From: Eubacterium sp.
GTDB lineage: Bacteria > Bacillota > Clostridia > Lachnospirales > Lachnospiraceae
Assembly: GCA_017539165.1 (NCBI GenBank)
Contig: JAFYHN010000104.1
Span: 1 to 64,000 of the forward strand
Direction of reading: 5' to 3'
DNA: 64,000 bases
The translations under genes were made by a program, and so were the position numbers. Positions 52,132 to 60,649 of the stretch are shown piece after piece. The notes below the pieces were generated by a model that worked only from the letters and a program-made list of their open reading frames with translations, searched no databases and was not told where the DNA came from. Each line of letters opens with the position of its first letter. Position 1 is the stretch's first letter.

Positions 52132-52192
52132 GTGTTTTATTATGCATAATGATAAAAAATTAAAGAAAGTTGCAATCTATTACTAGACAAAG

Positions 52193-52201
52193 TGTGATAA
52201 T
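52193..52201 (+). promoter_or_regulatory. Possible extended -10 element of the sugar ABC operon
   Basis: TGT-GATAAT with a TTGCAA box 20 bases upstream (52170-52175), too far for a simple promoter, so activation by the YesN-type regulator is likely. The leader to the ATG at 52250 contains a strong AGGAGG. Confidence 0.35.
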
Positions 52202-52249
52202 CTTATTCCATCAACTAATAAAAACAAACAATTATAGGAGGTTTTTAAA

Positions 52250-53515
52250 ATGGTTAAGAAGAAGTTAATGGCTGCCCTTTTAGGAACAGCAATGGCTGCA
52301 TCACTCCTTACAGGTTGTGGTGGAGCAGCAGATTCAGGAAACTCAGGTTCTGGTGATTCTACTACTGCAGCAGCAGTAGAAGAGACAGAGGAAGCTACAG
52401 AGGCTGCTTCAGAGGAAGCTACAGAAGCTGAAGCTTCAGAAGAGGCAACAGAGGCTGCAGCAGATGATTCAGCTGGCGGAAAGAAAGTCGGAATCGCAAT
52501 GCCTACTAAGTCTCTTGAAAGATGGAACCGTGATGGTGCATATCTTGAGGAGCAGTTCAAGGGTAAGGGATATGATGTAGCTCTTACTTACTCAGACAAC
52601 AAAGTTGATCAGCAGGTCAAGGATATTGAAGGACTTATAGCTGATAAGGTTGATCTTCTTATCGTTGCTGCAGTTGATGGTGAGTCATTATCACAGGTTC
52701 TTGCAGAAGCTAAGGATGAGAACATTCCAGTTATTTCTTATGACCGTCTTATCCTTAAAACAGACGCAATAAGCTACTATGTATCATTTGATAACTATAC
52801 AGTTGGAAAACTTCAGGGTGAATTTGTTAGAGATCAGCTTGATCTTGATAATGCTGAAGGACCTTTCAACATAGAGTTTACAGCTGGTGATCCTGCAGAT
52901 AACAATGCTGGTGTATTCTTCAAGGGTGCTTATGAAGCTCTTGAGAAGTACATTGACGACGGAAAGCTTGTAATTCCTTCAGGACAGACAGAGTTTGATC
53001 AGGTTGCTACAAAGGCTTGGGATACTCCTACAGCTATGTCTCGTTTCCAGAACATTCTTGCTTCTAACTATTCAGACGGAACACAGCTTGATGTAGCTCT
53101 TTGCTCAAATGACTCAACAGCTCTTGGTGTTACACAGGCTATCGAAACTGACTATGCAGGAACAAACTCAGTTATCGTTACAGGACAGGACGGTGACGAG
53201 GCTAACCTTGCTAACATCATCGATGGAAAGCAGACAATGACAGTATATAAGGCAGTTGCTAACCTTGCAGTTGCTACACTTGATCTTGGTGTATCAATCC
53301 TTAGTGGTGAAACACCAGATGCAGGACTTATCGACAAGGCTGGATGGGACTTCAAGTGTGTATATGATACAGAGTCATATGACAACGGAACAGGTAAGAT
53401 TCCTTCATTCCTTCTTGATCCTACAGTTGTTACAAAGGACAACATCCAGACAGAACTTGTAGATACAGGATATTATGAGATGGGTGAAGATGGATATCCT
53501 CATCCAACAAAATAA
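52250..53515 (+). CDS. Sugar ABC transporter receptor lipoprotein (XylF/ChvE type, CUT2)
   Basis: 421 residues. Lipobox LLTGC, a long Glu/Ala/Thr-rich linker to about residue 80, then a ribose/xylose-type binding fold: KVGIAMPTKSLERWNRDGAY, VDLLIVAAVDGESLSQV, ISYDRLILKTDAISYYVSFD and VALCSNDSTALGVTQ. It closely resembles clostridial xylose or multi-monosaccharide receptors. Codon choice and a perfect AGGAGG site imply heavy expression. It leads an operon with an ATPase and a permease, from which it is separated by an attenuating hairpin. The exact sugar is not proven; xylose is the leading candidate. Confidence 0.92.
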   Translation: MVKKKLMAALLGTAMAASLLTGCGGAADSGNSGSGDSTTAAAVEETEEATEAASEEATEAEASEEATEAAADDSAGGKKVGIAMPTKSLERWNRDGAYLEEQFKGKGYDVALTYSDNKVDQQVKDIEGLIADKVDLLIVAAVDGESLSQVLAEAKDENIPVISYDRLILKTDAISYYVSFDNYTVGKLQGEFVRDQLDLDNAEGPFNIEFTAGDPADNNAGVFFKGAYEALEKYIDDGKLVIPSGQTEFDQVATKAWDTPTAMSRFQNILASNYSDGTQLDVALCSNDSTALGVTQAIETDYAGTNSVIVTGQDGDEANLANIIDGKQTMTVYKAVANLAVATLDLGVSILSGETPDAGLIDKAGWDFKCVYDTESYDNGTGKIPSFLLDPTVVTKDNIQTELVDTGYYEMGEDGYPHPTK

Positions 53516-53550
53516 CAATTGATTGATAAATGACCATCAAAAAAATCGGT

Positions 53551-53589
53551 CTGGGGCAGGTGTTTAAGCCTTGCCCCAGCCCATTTTTT
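53551..53589 (+). terminator. Attenuating terminator between receptor and ATPase genes
   Basis: CTGGGGCA / TGCCCCAG with inner GG/CC pairs, followed by CCCATTTTTT. Its place between receptor and ATPase would give many receptors per transporter, a usual arrangement in sugar ABC operons. Confidence 0.75.
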
Positions 53590-53618
53590 GAAAAAGATGA
53601 GTGAAAGGAGGTAATGAC

Positions 53619-55172
53619 TTGTCAGATTATATTTTGGAAATGAAAGAAATTACCAAACTTTATCCTGGTGTTAAAGCGCTTGATAATGTTAATTTACAGG
53701 TAGAACGTGGGGAAATTCATGCTCTGGTTGGAGAAAATGGTGCTGGTAAATCAACACTTATGAACGTACTTTCAGGTACAATCCCTTTTGGTGAATATAC
53801 GGGTGATATCGTATATAATGGTAAAACGTGCGAATTTCATAATATACATAATAGTGAAGAACTGGGAATAGTTATTATTCATCAGGAACTTGCTCTTATT
53901 CCCGAGCTGACAATAGCAGAAAATATGTTCCTCGGAAATGAGAGAGCTAATAAAGTCGGAAAAATTAACTGGGGTGAAACCTTTAAACAGGCTGGTGAGC
54001 AGATGAAACGAGTTGGCCTTAAGGAGAATCCTTCAGTTTTGATAAAAGATATAGGAACTGGTAAACAGCAGCTTGTTGAGATTGCAAAGGCACTTTCTAA
54101 GAATGTTAAGCTTCTCATCCTTGATGAGCCTACATCATCTCTGAATGAGGAAGATTCCAGAATGCTTCTTGATATGCTTCTTGCATTTAAAGAAGAAGGG
54201 CTTACTTCTATTATTATTACTCACAAGCTTAATGAGGTTTCATACTGTGCAGATAGAATCACGGTACTTCGAGACGGTTCTACTATCGAGACTATCGACA
54301 ATGCAGGACATAATATTGATGAAGATAGAATCATCAGAGGAATGGTTGGTCGAGAACTCACAGACCGTTATCCTACTAGAGAACACCATGTGGGTAATGA
54401 AGTTCTCTTCGAGGCTAAAGATTGGACCGTATATCATCCTGTTTACACAGAGAAATGTATGGATAAAAATGTCAGCTTTAAAGTTCACAAAGGAGAGATA
54501 GTTGGTTTCTCTGGACTTCAGGGTGCCGGCAGAACAGAACTTGCAATGTCACTCTTTGGAAAGAGTTATGGTAGCGGTGTTACAGGACATGAGTTTATAA
54601 ATGGTAAAGAAGTTCATCTTAAGAATGAACATGATGCTATAGCTCATGGTCTTGCATATGTTACAGAAGATAGAAAGACTAATGGACTTGTTCTTTCAGA
54701 TTCAATTGCAAGAAATACAACAATGGCTAAGCTTGAGAAGATATCTAAAAATGGTATCATAGATTTTGGTAAAGAAAAGAAAGTGGCTCAGGAATATGTT
54801 GAAGCCATGAAGACCAAAACTCCTAGCGTTGAACAGTCTGTAGGAAATCTGTCAGGTGGTAATCAGCAGAAGGTTCTTCTTTCTAAGTGGATGTTTGCAG
54901 AACCTGATGTTCTGATTCTTGATGAACCTACCAGAGGTATTGACGTAGGTGCCAAATACGAGATTTATTGCATAATGAATGAGATGGTTAAGCAGGGTAA
55001 GGCGGTTATTATGATTTCCTCCGAGCTTCCTGAACTTCTGGGTATGTGTGATCGTATCTATGTAATGAATGAAGGTGAAGTAGTTGGCGAATTCAAAGCA
55101 GAGGAAGCGACTCAGGAGAAGATCATGAGTGCGATTCTTTCTCATAATAGTAGTGAACTTAAGGAGGCATAA
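53619..55172 (+). CDS. Sugar ABC transporter ATP-binding protein, CUT2 (XylG/MglA type)
   Basis: 517 residues containing two nucleotide-binding domains in tandem, as usual in CUT2 systems. First: Walker [10 protein letters not shown] (about 38-46), signature [15 protein letters not shown] and Walker [12 protein letters not shown]. Second: [10 protein letters not shown] in place of a perfect Walker A, signature [14 protein letters not shown], Walker [14 protein letters not shown] prefer the TTG start at 53619 ([16 protein letters not shown]), which has AAAGGAGGT 6 bases before it; a GTG at 53601 lies upstream of that site. It powers the neighbouring permease. Confidence 0.95.
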   Translation: MSDYILEMKEITKLYPGVKALDNVNLQVERGEIHALVGENGAGKSTLMNVLSGTIPFGEYTGDIVYNGKTCEFHNIHNSEELGIVIIHQELALIPELTIAENMFLGNERANKVGKINWGETFKQAGEQMKRVGLKENPSVLIKDIGTGKQQLVEIAKALSKNVKLLILDEPTSSLNEEDSRMLLDMLLAFKEEGLTSIIITHKLNEVSYCADRITVLRDGSTIETIDNAGHNIDEDRIIRGMVGRELTDRYPTREHHVGNEVLFEAKDWTVYHPVYTEKCMDKNVSFKVHKGEIVGFSGLQGAGRTELAMSLFGKSYGSGVTGHEFINGKEVHLKNEHDAIAHGLAYVTEDRKTNGLVLSDSIARNTTMAKLEKISKNGIIDFGKEKKVAQEYVEAMKTKTPSVEQSVGNLSGGNQQKVLLSKWMFAEPDVLILDEPTRGIDVGAKYEIYCIMNEMVKQGKAVIMISSELPELLGMCDRIYVMNEGEVVGEFKAEEATQEKIMSAILSHNSSELKEA

Positions 55173-55175
55173 GAG

Positions 55176-56333
55176 ATGAATGTTAAAGCATTTATAAAGA
55201 AATATACCATGGTAATCGCACTGGTAGTAGTATTTATATTCTTTACAGTACTTACCGATGGAAAACTTATTCTGGCTCAGAATATTTCAAACCTTCTCCT
55301 TCAGAATGCATACGTTCTGGTTATGGCATGTGGTATGCTCCTATGTATTCTGACTGATGGTAACGTAGACCTTTCAGTAGGTTCTACACTTTGTCTTTCT
55401 GCAGCTTTAGCAGCAAAGATAATGGAAAAAGGAAACAGCCCTATAGTAGCAATAGCTGTTTCACTTTGTGTATCAGTAGTAATTGGTATCTGGCAGGGAT
55501 GGCTCATAGGTTATATCCATATTCCTCCATTTATCTGTACACTTGCAGGAATGTTCCTTTTCAGAGGTCTTGCTCGTGTTGTACTTGATTCTAAAACAAT
55601 AAGTATTATGGATAAGGGATTCCTTAATCTCTTTGCTTCATATATCAATATTCCTGGGCTTGATGAAAAGCTTAAGTGTAAATCAGCTCTTTTTGTTGGT
55701 ATTGCAGTTGCAGTTGCGCTTATGATTTATACAATAATCAGCGTATTAAAGAAGAAAAAGAATGGTTATGATACAACATCTACAGTTAGTCAGATTGCAA
55801 AGATGGCAGTTATCTGTTTACTTATCGTATTCTATTCTATTAAGCTTTATTCATACAAGGGTATTCCTGTAATGCTTGTCTGGATACTCATTGTTGTACT
55901 TCTGTTTGCTTTTGTTACATCATCAACAGTATTCGGTCGTTACTTCTATGCAGTAGGTGGTAACGAGAAAGCTACAAAGCTTTCTGGTATTGATCCAAGA
56001 AAAGTTTATTTCTGGGCATACTTCCTTATGAGTTTTCTTGCAGGATTCTCAGGACTCCTCGTTGCTGCTCGTATCGGATCAGTAGATGGTAACATGGGTA
56101 ACTCATATGAGATGGACGCTATCGCATCATGCTTCATCGGTGGTGCTAGTGCTTACGGTGGTTCAGGTAATGTTCCTGGAATCATGGTCGGAGCTATTCT
56201 CCTCGGTGTTATCAACCAGGGTATGTCAATCTACGGACTTTCAGATCAGTGGCAGTACGTAGTAAAGGGTGCGGTTCTTCTCGTAGCCGTTGTATTCGAC
56301 GTAGTATCAAATCACAAGACAGGAAAGTCATGA
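55176..56333 (+). CDS. Sugar ABC transporter permease, CUT2 (XylH type)
   Basis: 385 residues, about 10 membrane helices. Family signatures: GNVDLSVGSTLCLSAALAAK near 62, IPPFICTLAGMFLFRGLARV near 115, and in the C-terminal half AVGGNEKATKLSGIDPRKVY (the EAA-like loop) and ASCFIGGASAYGGSGNVPG. XylH-type permeases are longer than RbsC, as here. An AAGGAGG site precedes the ATG, 3 bases after the ATPase stop. Completes the importer. Confidence 0.94.
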   Translation: MNVKAFIKKYTMVIALVVVFIFFTVLTDGKLILAQNISNLLLQNAYVLVMACGMLLCILTDGNVDLSVGSTLCLSAALAAKIMEKGNSPIVAIAVSLCVSVVIGIWQGWLIGYIHIPPFICTLAGMFLFRGLARVVLDSKTISIMDKGFLNLFASYINIPGLDEKLKCKSALFVGIAVAVALMIYTIISVLKKKKNGYDTTSTVSQIAKMAVICLLIVFYSIKLYSYKGIPVMLVWILIVVLLFAFVTSSTVFGRYFYAVGGNEKATKLSGIDPRKVYFWAYFLMSFLAGFSGLLVAARIGSVDGNMGNSYEMDAIASCFIGGASAYGGSGNVPGIMVGAILLGVINQGMSIYGLSDQWQYVVKGAVLLVAVVFDVVSNHKTGKS

Positions 56334-56391
56334 TAAAACATGACTTCCGGTCTTATGACCGGTTTAGTTATAGATTTATAGGGTGAGAGAA

Positions 56392-56625
56392 TTGGATAAA
56401 GAACAAACAAAATTTATAACTAGATTATTAGTTTCAGCTTATTTACTGTATCTGTCTTATAATCTGATGATCAGCAGCAAAAGTTCCGAACAGGCAGTTT
56501 TGCTTATAATAATTGGTGCAATCTTCCTAATAGCCAGTATAGGTTTCATAGTATATTCTATACGTAAATTTATTAAGAGCAAAAAAGGGAAAGATGATAA
56601 TAATGACGATACAGTTAACAGTTGA
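56392..56625 (+). CDS. Small two-helix membrane protein
   Basis: 77 residues with two hydrophobic segments (LLVSAYLLYLSYNLMI and AVLLIIIGAIFLIASIGF) and a highly charged C-terminus (KSKKGKDDNNDD). No family recognised. I chose the TTG at 56392 because AGGGTGAG lies 6-8 bases upstream; a GTG at 56383 is inside that site and would add three residues. It follows the sugar permease after a short hairpin (CCGGTC/GACCGG at 56348-56362) and probably forms the tail of that operon or a separate small unit. Confidence 0.6.
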   Translation: MDKEQTKFITRLLVSAYLLYLSYNLMISSKSSEQAVLLIIIGAIFLIASIGFIVYSIRKFIKSKKGKDDNNDDTVNS

Positions 56626-56687
56626 TTCATCGATGAGATAACCTCCTTTTTAGCAAATTAATGCTAATCATCTCATAGGATCAACTG
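56619..56687. other. Multi-part inverted repeat after the small membrane gene
   Basis: Outer arms CAGTTGAT (56619-56626) and ATCAACTG (56680-56687), middle arms ATGAGAT and ATCTCAT, and an inner hairpin TAGCA/TGCTA form one long structure overlapping the stop codon. It has no T-run of its own; a true terminator follows. Confidence 0.55.
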
Positions 56688-56695
56688 ATAATAAT

Positions 56696-56745
56696 AGAGA
56701 GGTCAGGTGTGAAATCATGGCAGCACACCTGACCTCTCTGTTTTT
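56696..56745 (+). terminator. Strong terminator ending the sugar operon region
   Basis: A perfect 16-bp stem (arms 56696-56711 and 56724-56739) followed by GTTTTT. It is immediately followed by the dispersed repeat at 56746. Confidence 0.92.
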
Positions 56746-56774
56746 ATGTAGTAGGAAACTGCGTCTCCTATTAC
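56746..56774. repeat. Dispersed palindromic repeat, copy 2
   Basis: Matches 173-194 at 20 of 22 positions. In this copy GTAGTAGGA (56748-56756) pairs with TCCTATTAC (56766-56774), one G-T pair. As at the left end, it begins directly after a terminator T-run. Confidence 0.55.
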
Positions 56775-56781
56775 ACAAAAA

Positions 56782-56880
56782 ACGCTCCGCTGAGGATGCG
56801 TCTTGGCGCGATAGGAAGCTAGTTGCCTGCGGCAACACGCGCCTCGCGCGGAGAGTGTCGCAAGCGACACTCTTTGTTTT
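56782..56880. repeat. GC-rich block of nested palindromes
   Basis: About 100 bases, much richer in GC than the surroundings. It contains GTTGCC-TGC-GGCAAC (56822-56836), CGCG-CCT-CGCG, an enclosing CTCCGC/GCGGAG pair, and AGAGTGTCGC/GCGACACTCT (56852-56873) ending in TTTGTTTT, itself terminator-like. No convincing reading frame. It probably forms one unit with the repeat at 56746, as an intergenic repetitive element. Confidence 0.5.
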
Positions 56881-56911
56881 GCAAAAAAATGACATATCGT
56901 GTTTATCTCAT

Positions 56912-57040
56912 TATGCCGAAATGATGCAATAATGATTAACGCTTGATTCTTTCGGGTGTAAGAATAAAGTTGTACAGGGCAGCAGGTAGAAATTTCGCTA
57001 AAAAACCACCACTACAACATGTCTGTGCGCCCTGTATTTT
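56912..57040 (+). ncRNA. Candidate structured non-coding element, copy A
   Basis: Paired with copy B at 60405. The first 37 bases of each (starting TATGCC) agree at 32 positions by hand count and include ATGATGCAAT and TGATTAAC. A putative promoter, TTAACG-N17-TAAGAA, falls in this block. Downstream both have an outer stem (here TACAGGGC 56973-56980 with GCCCTGTA 57029-57036), GCAGGT next to it and a TTTCGC motif in the loop (56993-56998). It lies about 70 bases before the CotH gene, so it could be a leader element or an independent RNA. Family not recognised. Confidence 0.5.
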
Positions 57041-57106
57041 GGGTTAAAAATCTATTATTTTAAAATATGAAACCCGAAAACATAACTGAAAATACGAGGT
57101 AATGAC

Positions 57107-60100
57107 ATGAGGAAACGACTACAAATAATTAAGAGAGCATCGGTTACAGTGCTCGTTGCAGCTATGATGACAAACTGCACGACGGTGACCGGTGATTTTT
57201 TTAGTTGCCCTTTATTTGTAAAGGCTGCTGAAGAAGAGGAATATGAGGAACACACCCAAACAGACGGTGTAAATGAGCATACAAAGACTGATGCAGCCGT
57301 TATCGATTTCGAAGATGACACCCCATATGAAATGCATTTTTTTGATGATATATTTTTAGAGAATCATCTTTATTTCAGTAATAAAAATGCAATGATTGAA
57401 GAGTGTTCGGATGGGATTCATATAAGTGGAAAGAATAAGGACTTACAAGGACAGAGACTAATTATAGGTAAGAAGTTTGACTTTGAAGAAGGTGCCTGCA
57501 CAATGTATTTTGATGCTATTTCCAAAAGAGGAAAAAAGGTTATGGCAAAGTTTTATCTGGATGATGAAGAGACTCCTTTTGCAGAGTATAAACTTCCGCT
57601 ACAGAAAAAGAAAGATGATTGGTCAACTGATGGTGAGATGCGTATAGAGCTACCGGCGAATGTTCTGACAGGTGAACATTCGATTTCAATAGAGTTTTAT
57701 GATGAAGATACTTTGCCGGATAAGAATACAGAAGTATCTCTTAGAGACTTTGTATTTTTTAAGCAGACAGGTATTCCGGTAATGGATATCAATATAGATG
57801 AATCATATACGCCTATCGATGATATGAATGAGGATATGGCTCATGCAACAGAATGCTATGGAAAGATAAGCATTTTTGTGCCAGAAGGATTCAACAGCGG
57901 ATATAGTGACGAAGGGCAGACTGAATACACCGGTGGTGAGTATAAGCTTGATTATATCCGTGGACGAGGTAACTCGACATGGGGTGAGAGTAAGAAACCA
58001 TATAAGATTAAGCTTGAAGAAGCGGCTAATCTTTTTGGTATGGGAACGGATAAGCATTGGACTCTTATAGCGAATCATTTTGATAACAGTCTTATTCGAA
58101 ACAGAATTACATATTATCTCGGAGAAAAGCTGGGGATGGAATATACACCACAGATTGTTCCGATAGATGTAAATATGAATGGTGAATATATCGGTAGTTA
58201 TTATCTATGTGAACAGATAAGAATAGGTTCATCAAGAGTTGATCTGGATGATCTGGAGAATATTGAGTCAGACAGTGAAGATATATCAGGTGGATATCTT
58301 TTGCAATTCGACTCGGGAAGTGCTAATGATGGTTACAATTTCTTTACACATATGGAGATGCCCCTTCAAGTGGCATCTCCAAAGGAGATATCAAACAGTA
58401 ATATTTCCGAAGCTAAACTAGATGAGATGAACCAATATATTGAAGAATATGTAAATAAAACAGAAGAGGCAATATATGGAGATGATTTTAAAGATACTGA
58501 GGGAAAGCCGTATACGGAATATCTGGATCTGGATTCTGCTGCAAAGTATTATCTGATTCAGGGATTTTCACGTAATAATGATGCGTATTATACTTCAAGC
58601 ACATATTTGTATAAGAAAAAGAATGGTAAACTCTATTGGGGCCCTCTGTGGGATTTTGATTTTGTTGCATGGGGATCATATGACTATACAAAGGATCCGA
58701 GATCATGGGGGGCATATATACCTTCGTGTTCTTGGTTCAATAGATTATTGCTTAATGAAGAGTTCAGAAACAAAGTTCTTGAAGTATGGGGAGGACAGGA
58801 TAGTGAAGATCCTTCGACATTATACTATCAGCTAAATGAACTTATAAAAGAAGGAGGAATTCTTGATCAGTATGAGGCTCAGATGACGACCTCTGCAGAA
58901 AACAACTTTGCAAAATGGGGAATGACTTCGTTTGAAAATAACAATGAAGAATACGAAGGGGAGATGTTTAGTTGTGAAAATTACCATGATGAAATCGAAA
59001 GGTTGAGAACATGGATTTCCAAACGTATGGAATGGTTTGATAAAACCATCAATGATAAAAGTAAATGCAGATTCTATGATGGAGATGAGCTGGTATTTGA
59101 AACAGATATATATATGGGACAAGTTCCTGCTTCTGAGCCTGAAAATCCACAAAAGGATGGTTATGTATTTGATGGATGGTATCCTAAAAACGTGGATGAG
59201 GAACACGAGGATGGGGAGTTTTATGCTAAGTGGATTCCGGAAAACGAAATCATAAATCTGGAAAAAATCCATGTTTTGGAAAAAGAGATTTATATGGAAG
59301 TGGCACAAGATACAGATATTTCTTATTCGTTAATACCGGAAGGGGCATGGTTAGGACCGCAGGGTGAGAGAATAACTCTTGTATCATCTGATGAAAGTAT
59401 AGTTTCAGTGCTAGAAAAGACAATATATGCAAATGACGTAGGAGATGCGGAGATTACTGTTTGTTCACCTGGAGGGATTACAGAAACAATAATTGTTCAT
59501 GTTTTGCCTGAAATACCGGAAGAACAAGAAGTCATTGTTAATATAAATGAAAAAGATGTTGAGATGAAACTCGGAGAAACAAAAGCAATAGATTTTAATG
59601 TTGAACCGGAGATACATTTACCATTGAATATTCGAACAGCTAATCTTAATCCTGAAGTGGCAAGTATGGATGAGACAGGTGTGATAACAGCAAAATCTGT
59701 TGGAAAGGCATATATAGTCGTCTTTTATAATGATAGTGATGAAAATATAGTTATCAAAGTAGATGTCAAAGCGGGTGAAGAGGATAAACCTGATATACAA
59801 TTACAAACAGAGGATAAAGAAAAGAAAAATCCTGAAGCTGAGACCATAGATGCGGTTTCTAAAGATAAGCCTGATAAGAAGAAAGATGACACAAATACGT
59901 CTGAAAAGAATAAAAAGACTAAGGTTGAAAAGCTGAAGAAGGGAACCGAATTTGAGAAGGGTAACCTTAAGTATGAAGTTACCAAGGCCGGAAAACTAAA
60001 GAATGGTAAGGTGACCGGTGGAAAGGTCAGGGTTGTAGGTTTTTCTGCCAAAGGAGTTAAGGCTAAAACTGTTACAGTGAAAGATACTATTTCCTATGAG

Positions 60101-60397
60101 GGGAATACATTTAAGATAACAGAAGTATGTAATAAGGCATTTACTGGAAATGACAATATCACTAAAGTTACAATAGGTAAAAATGTAACAAGAATAGGAA
60201 AATGTGCATTCAATGAATGCGAGAATCTGAAAAAACTGGTTATTAAAGGAAAGAATGTAAAGTTTAGGAGAAAAGCATTCAAGGGTACAAATGTGAATCT
60301 TAAGGCATATGTTCCTGCCGCGAAGCTGAAAACATATAAAAAACGTCTTTCTAAAGTAGGACTTACTAAAGAACAGGTTGTCAGAAAAGAAAAGTAA
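57107..60397 (+). CDS. Secreted CotH-family surface protein with InlB, Ig-like and LRR_5 modules
   Basis: 1096 residues. A signal peptide (ASVTVLVAAMMTNC..., ending near 45) precedes a beta-rich domain (about 60-215), a CotH domain (about 225-640), an InlB-type repeat (KDGYVFDGWYPKN, near 685-705), two Ig-like Big_2 domains (about 720-940, with SSDESIVSVLEK), a Lys-rich linker and BspA-type leucine-rich repeats (ITKVTIGKNVTRIGKCAF). The CotH kinase-like core shows RGRGNSTWGESKKPYKIKL, HWTLIANHFDNSLIRNRI, GSYYLCEQIR and LWDFDFVAWGS. CotH proteins can phosphorylate secreted partners; in non-sporulating gut Firmicutes they are often cell-surface. No LPXTG is seen, so retention may be by the Lys-rich parts. 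A CGAGGT site precedes the ATG. Confidence 0.85.
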   Translation: MRKRLQIIKRASVTVLVAAMMTNCTTVTGDFFSCPLFVKAAEEEEYEEHTQTDGVNEHTKTDAAVIDFEDDTPYEMHFFDDIFLENHLYFSNKNAMIEECSDGIHISGKNKDLQGQRLIIGKKFDFEEGACTMYFDAISKRGKKVMAKFYLDDEETPFAEYKLPLQKKKDDWSTDGEMRIELPANVLTGEHSISIEFYDEDTLPDKNTEVSLRDFVFFKQTGIPVMDINIDESYTPIDDMNEDMAHATECYGKISIFVPEGFNSGYSDEGQTEYTGGEYKLDYIRGRGNSTWGESKKPYKIKLEEAANLFGMGTDKHWTLIANHFDNSLIRNRITYYLGEKLGMEYTPQIVPIDVNMNGEYIGSYYLCEQIRIGSSRVDLDDLENIESDSEDISGGYLLQFDSGSANDGYNFFTHMEMPLQVASPKEISNSNISEAKLDEMNQYIEEYVNKTEEAIYGDDFKDTEGKPYTEYLDLDSAAKYYLIQGFSRNNDAYYTSSTYLYKKKNGKLYWGPLWDFDFVAWGSYDYTKDPRSWGAYIPSCSWFNRLLLNEEFRNKVLEVWGGQDSEDPSTLYYQLNELIKEGGILDQYEAQMTTSAENNFAKWGMTSFENNNEEYEGEMFSCENYHDEIERLRTWISKRMEWFDKTINDKSKCRFYDGDELVFETDIYMGQVPASEPENPQKDGYVFDGWYPKNVDEEHEDGEFYAKWIPENEIINLEKIHVLEKEIYMEVAQDTDISYSLIPEGAWLGPQGERITLVSSDESIVSVLEKTIYANDVGDAEITVCSPGGITETIIVHVLPEIPEEQEVIVNINEKDVEMKLGETKAIDFNVEPEIHLPLNIRTANLNPEVASMDETGVITAKSVGKAYIVVFYNDSDENIVIKVDVKAGEEDKPDIQLQTEDKEKKNPEAETIDAVSKDKPDKKKDDTNTSEKNKKTKVEKLKKGTEFEKGNLKYEVTKAGKLKNGKVTGGKVRVVGFSAKGVKAKTVTVKDTISYEGNTFKITEVCNKAFTGNDNITKVTIGKNVTRIGKCAFNECENLKKLVIKGKNVKFRRKAFKGTNVNLKAYVPAAKLKTYKKRLSKVGLTKEQVVRKEK

Positions 60398-60404
60398 CAA
60401 AAAG

Positions 60405-60530
60405 TATGCCATTATGATGCAATTATGATTAACCCTTGATTGTTTTATATGTAATAATACACACATACAAGGGAAGCAGGTTAACCTTTCGCAATACATA
60501 CCATTTCACATTTATCTGCTTCCCTATGTT
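60405..60530 (+). ncRNA. Candidate structured non-coding element, copy B
   Basis: Begins 7 bases after the CotH stop. It repeats the start block of copy A (TATGCC..., 32 of 37 identical) and a similar promoter, TTAACC-N17-TAATAA. The outer stem is AGGGAAGCAG (60470-60479) with CTGCTTCCCT (60516-60525), perfect over 10 bp, although its sequence differs from the copy A stem. The loop keeps GGTTAACC then TTTCGC (60487-60492). There is no T-run after the stem, so it is not simply a terminator. The 391-base gap to hisS holds this element, the terminator at 60575 and the hisS promoter. Confidence 0.5.
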
Positions 60531-60574
60531 GTAAAAATCGTTAATGAGTTAATCCTTTTAAATATTTTTCGCAC

Positions 60575-60612
60575 AAAATGGCCCGAAGGAAACCCCCTTC
60601 GGGTCATTTTAG
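60575..60612. terminator. Terminator upstream of hisS
   Basis: AAAATGGCCCGAAGG (60575-60589) pairs with CCTTCGGGTCATTTT (60596-60610), 15 pairs with one G-T. A and T flanks make it usable in both directions. It could end transcripts from element B or from CotH. Confidence 0.85.
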
Positions 60613-60649
60613 GTTATAATAAATCGGGTATAATTCAGTATTGGTTTTT

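Noticed and set aside
56668..56932. Two overlapping open frames on opposite strands
   Set aside because: They run through terminators and nested palindromes; the apparent proteins are by-products of inverted repeats.
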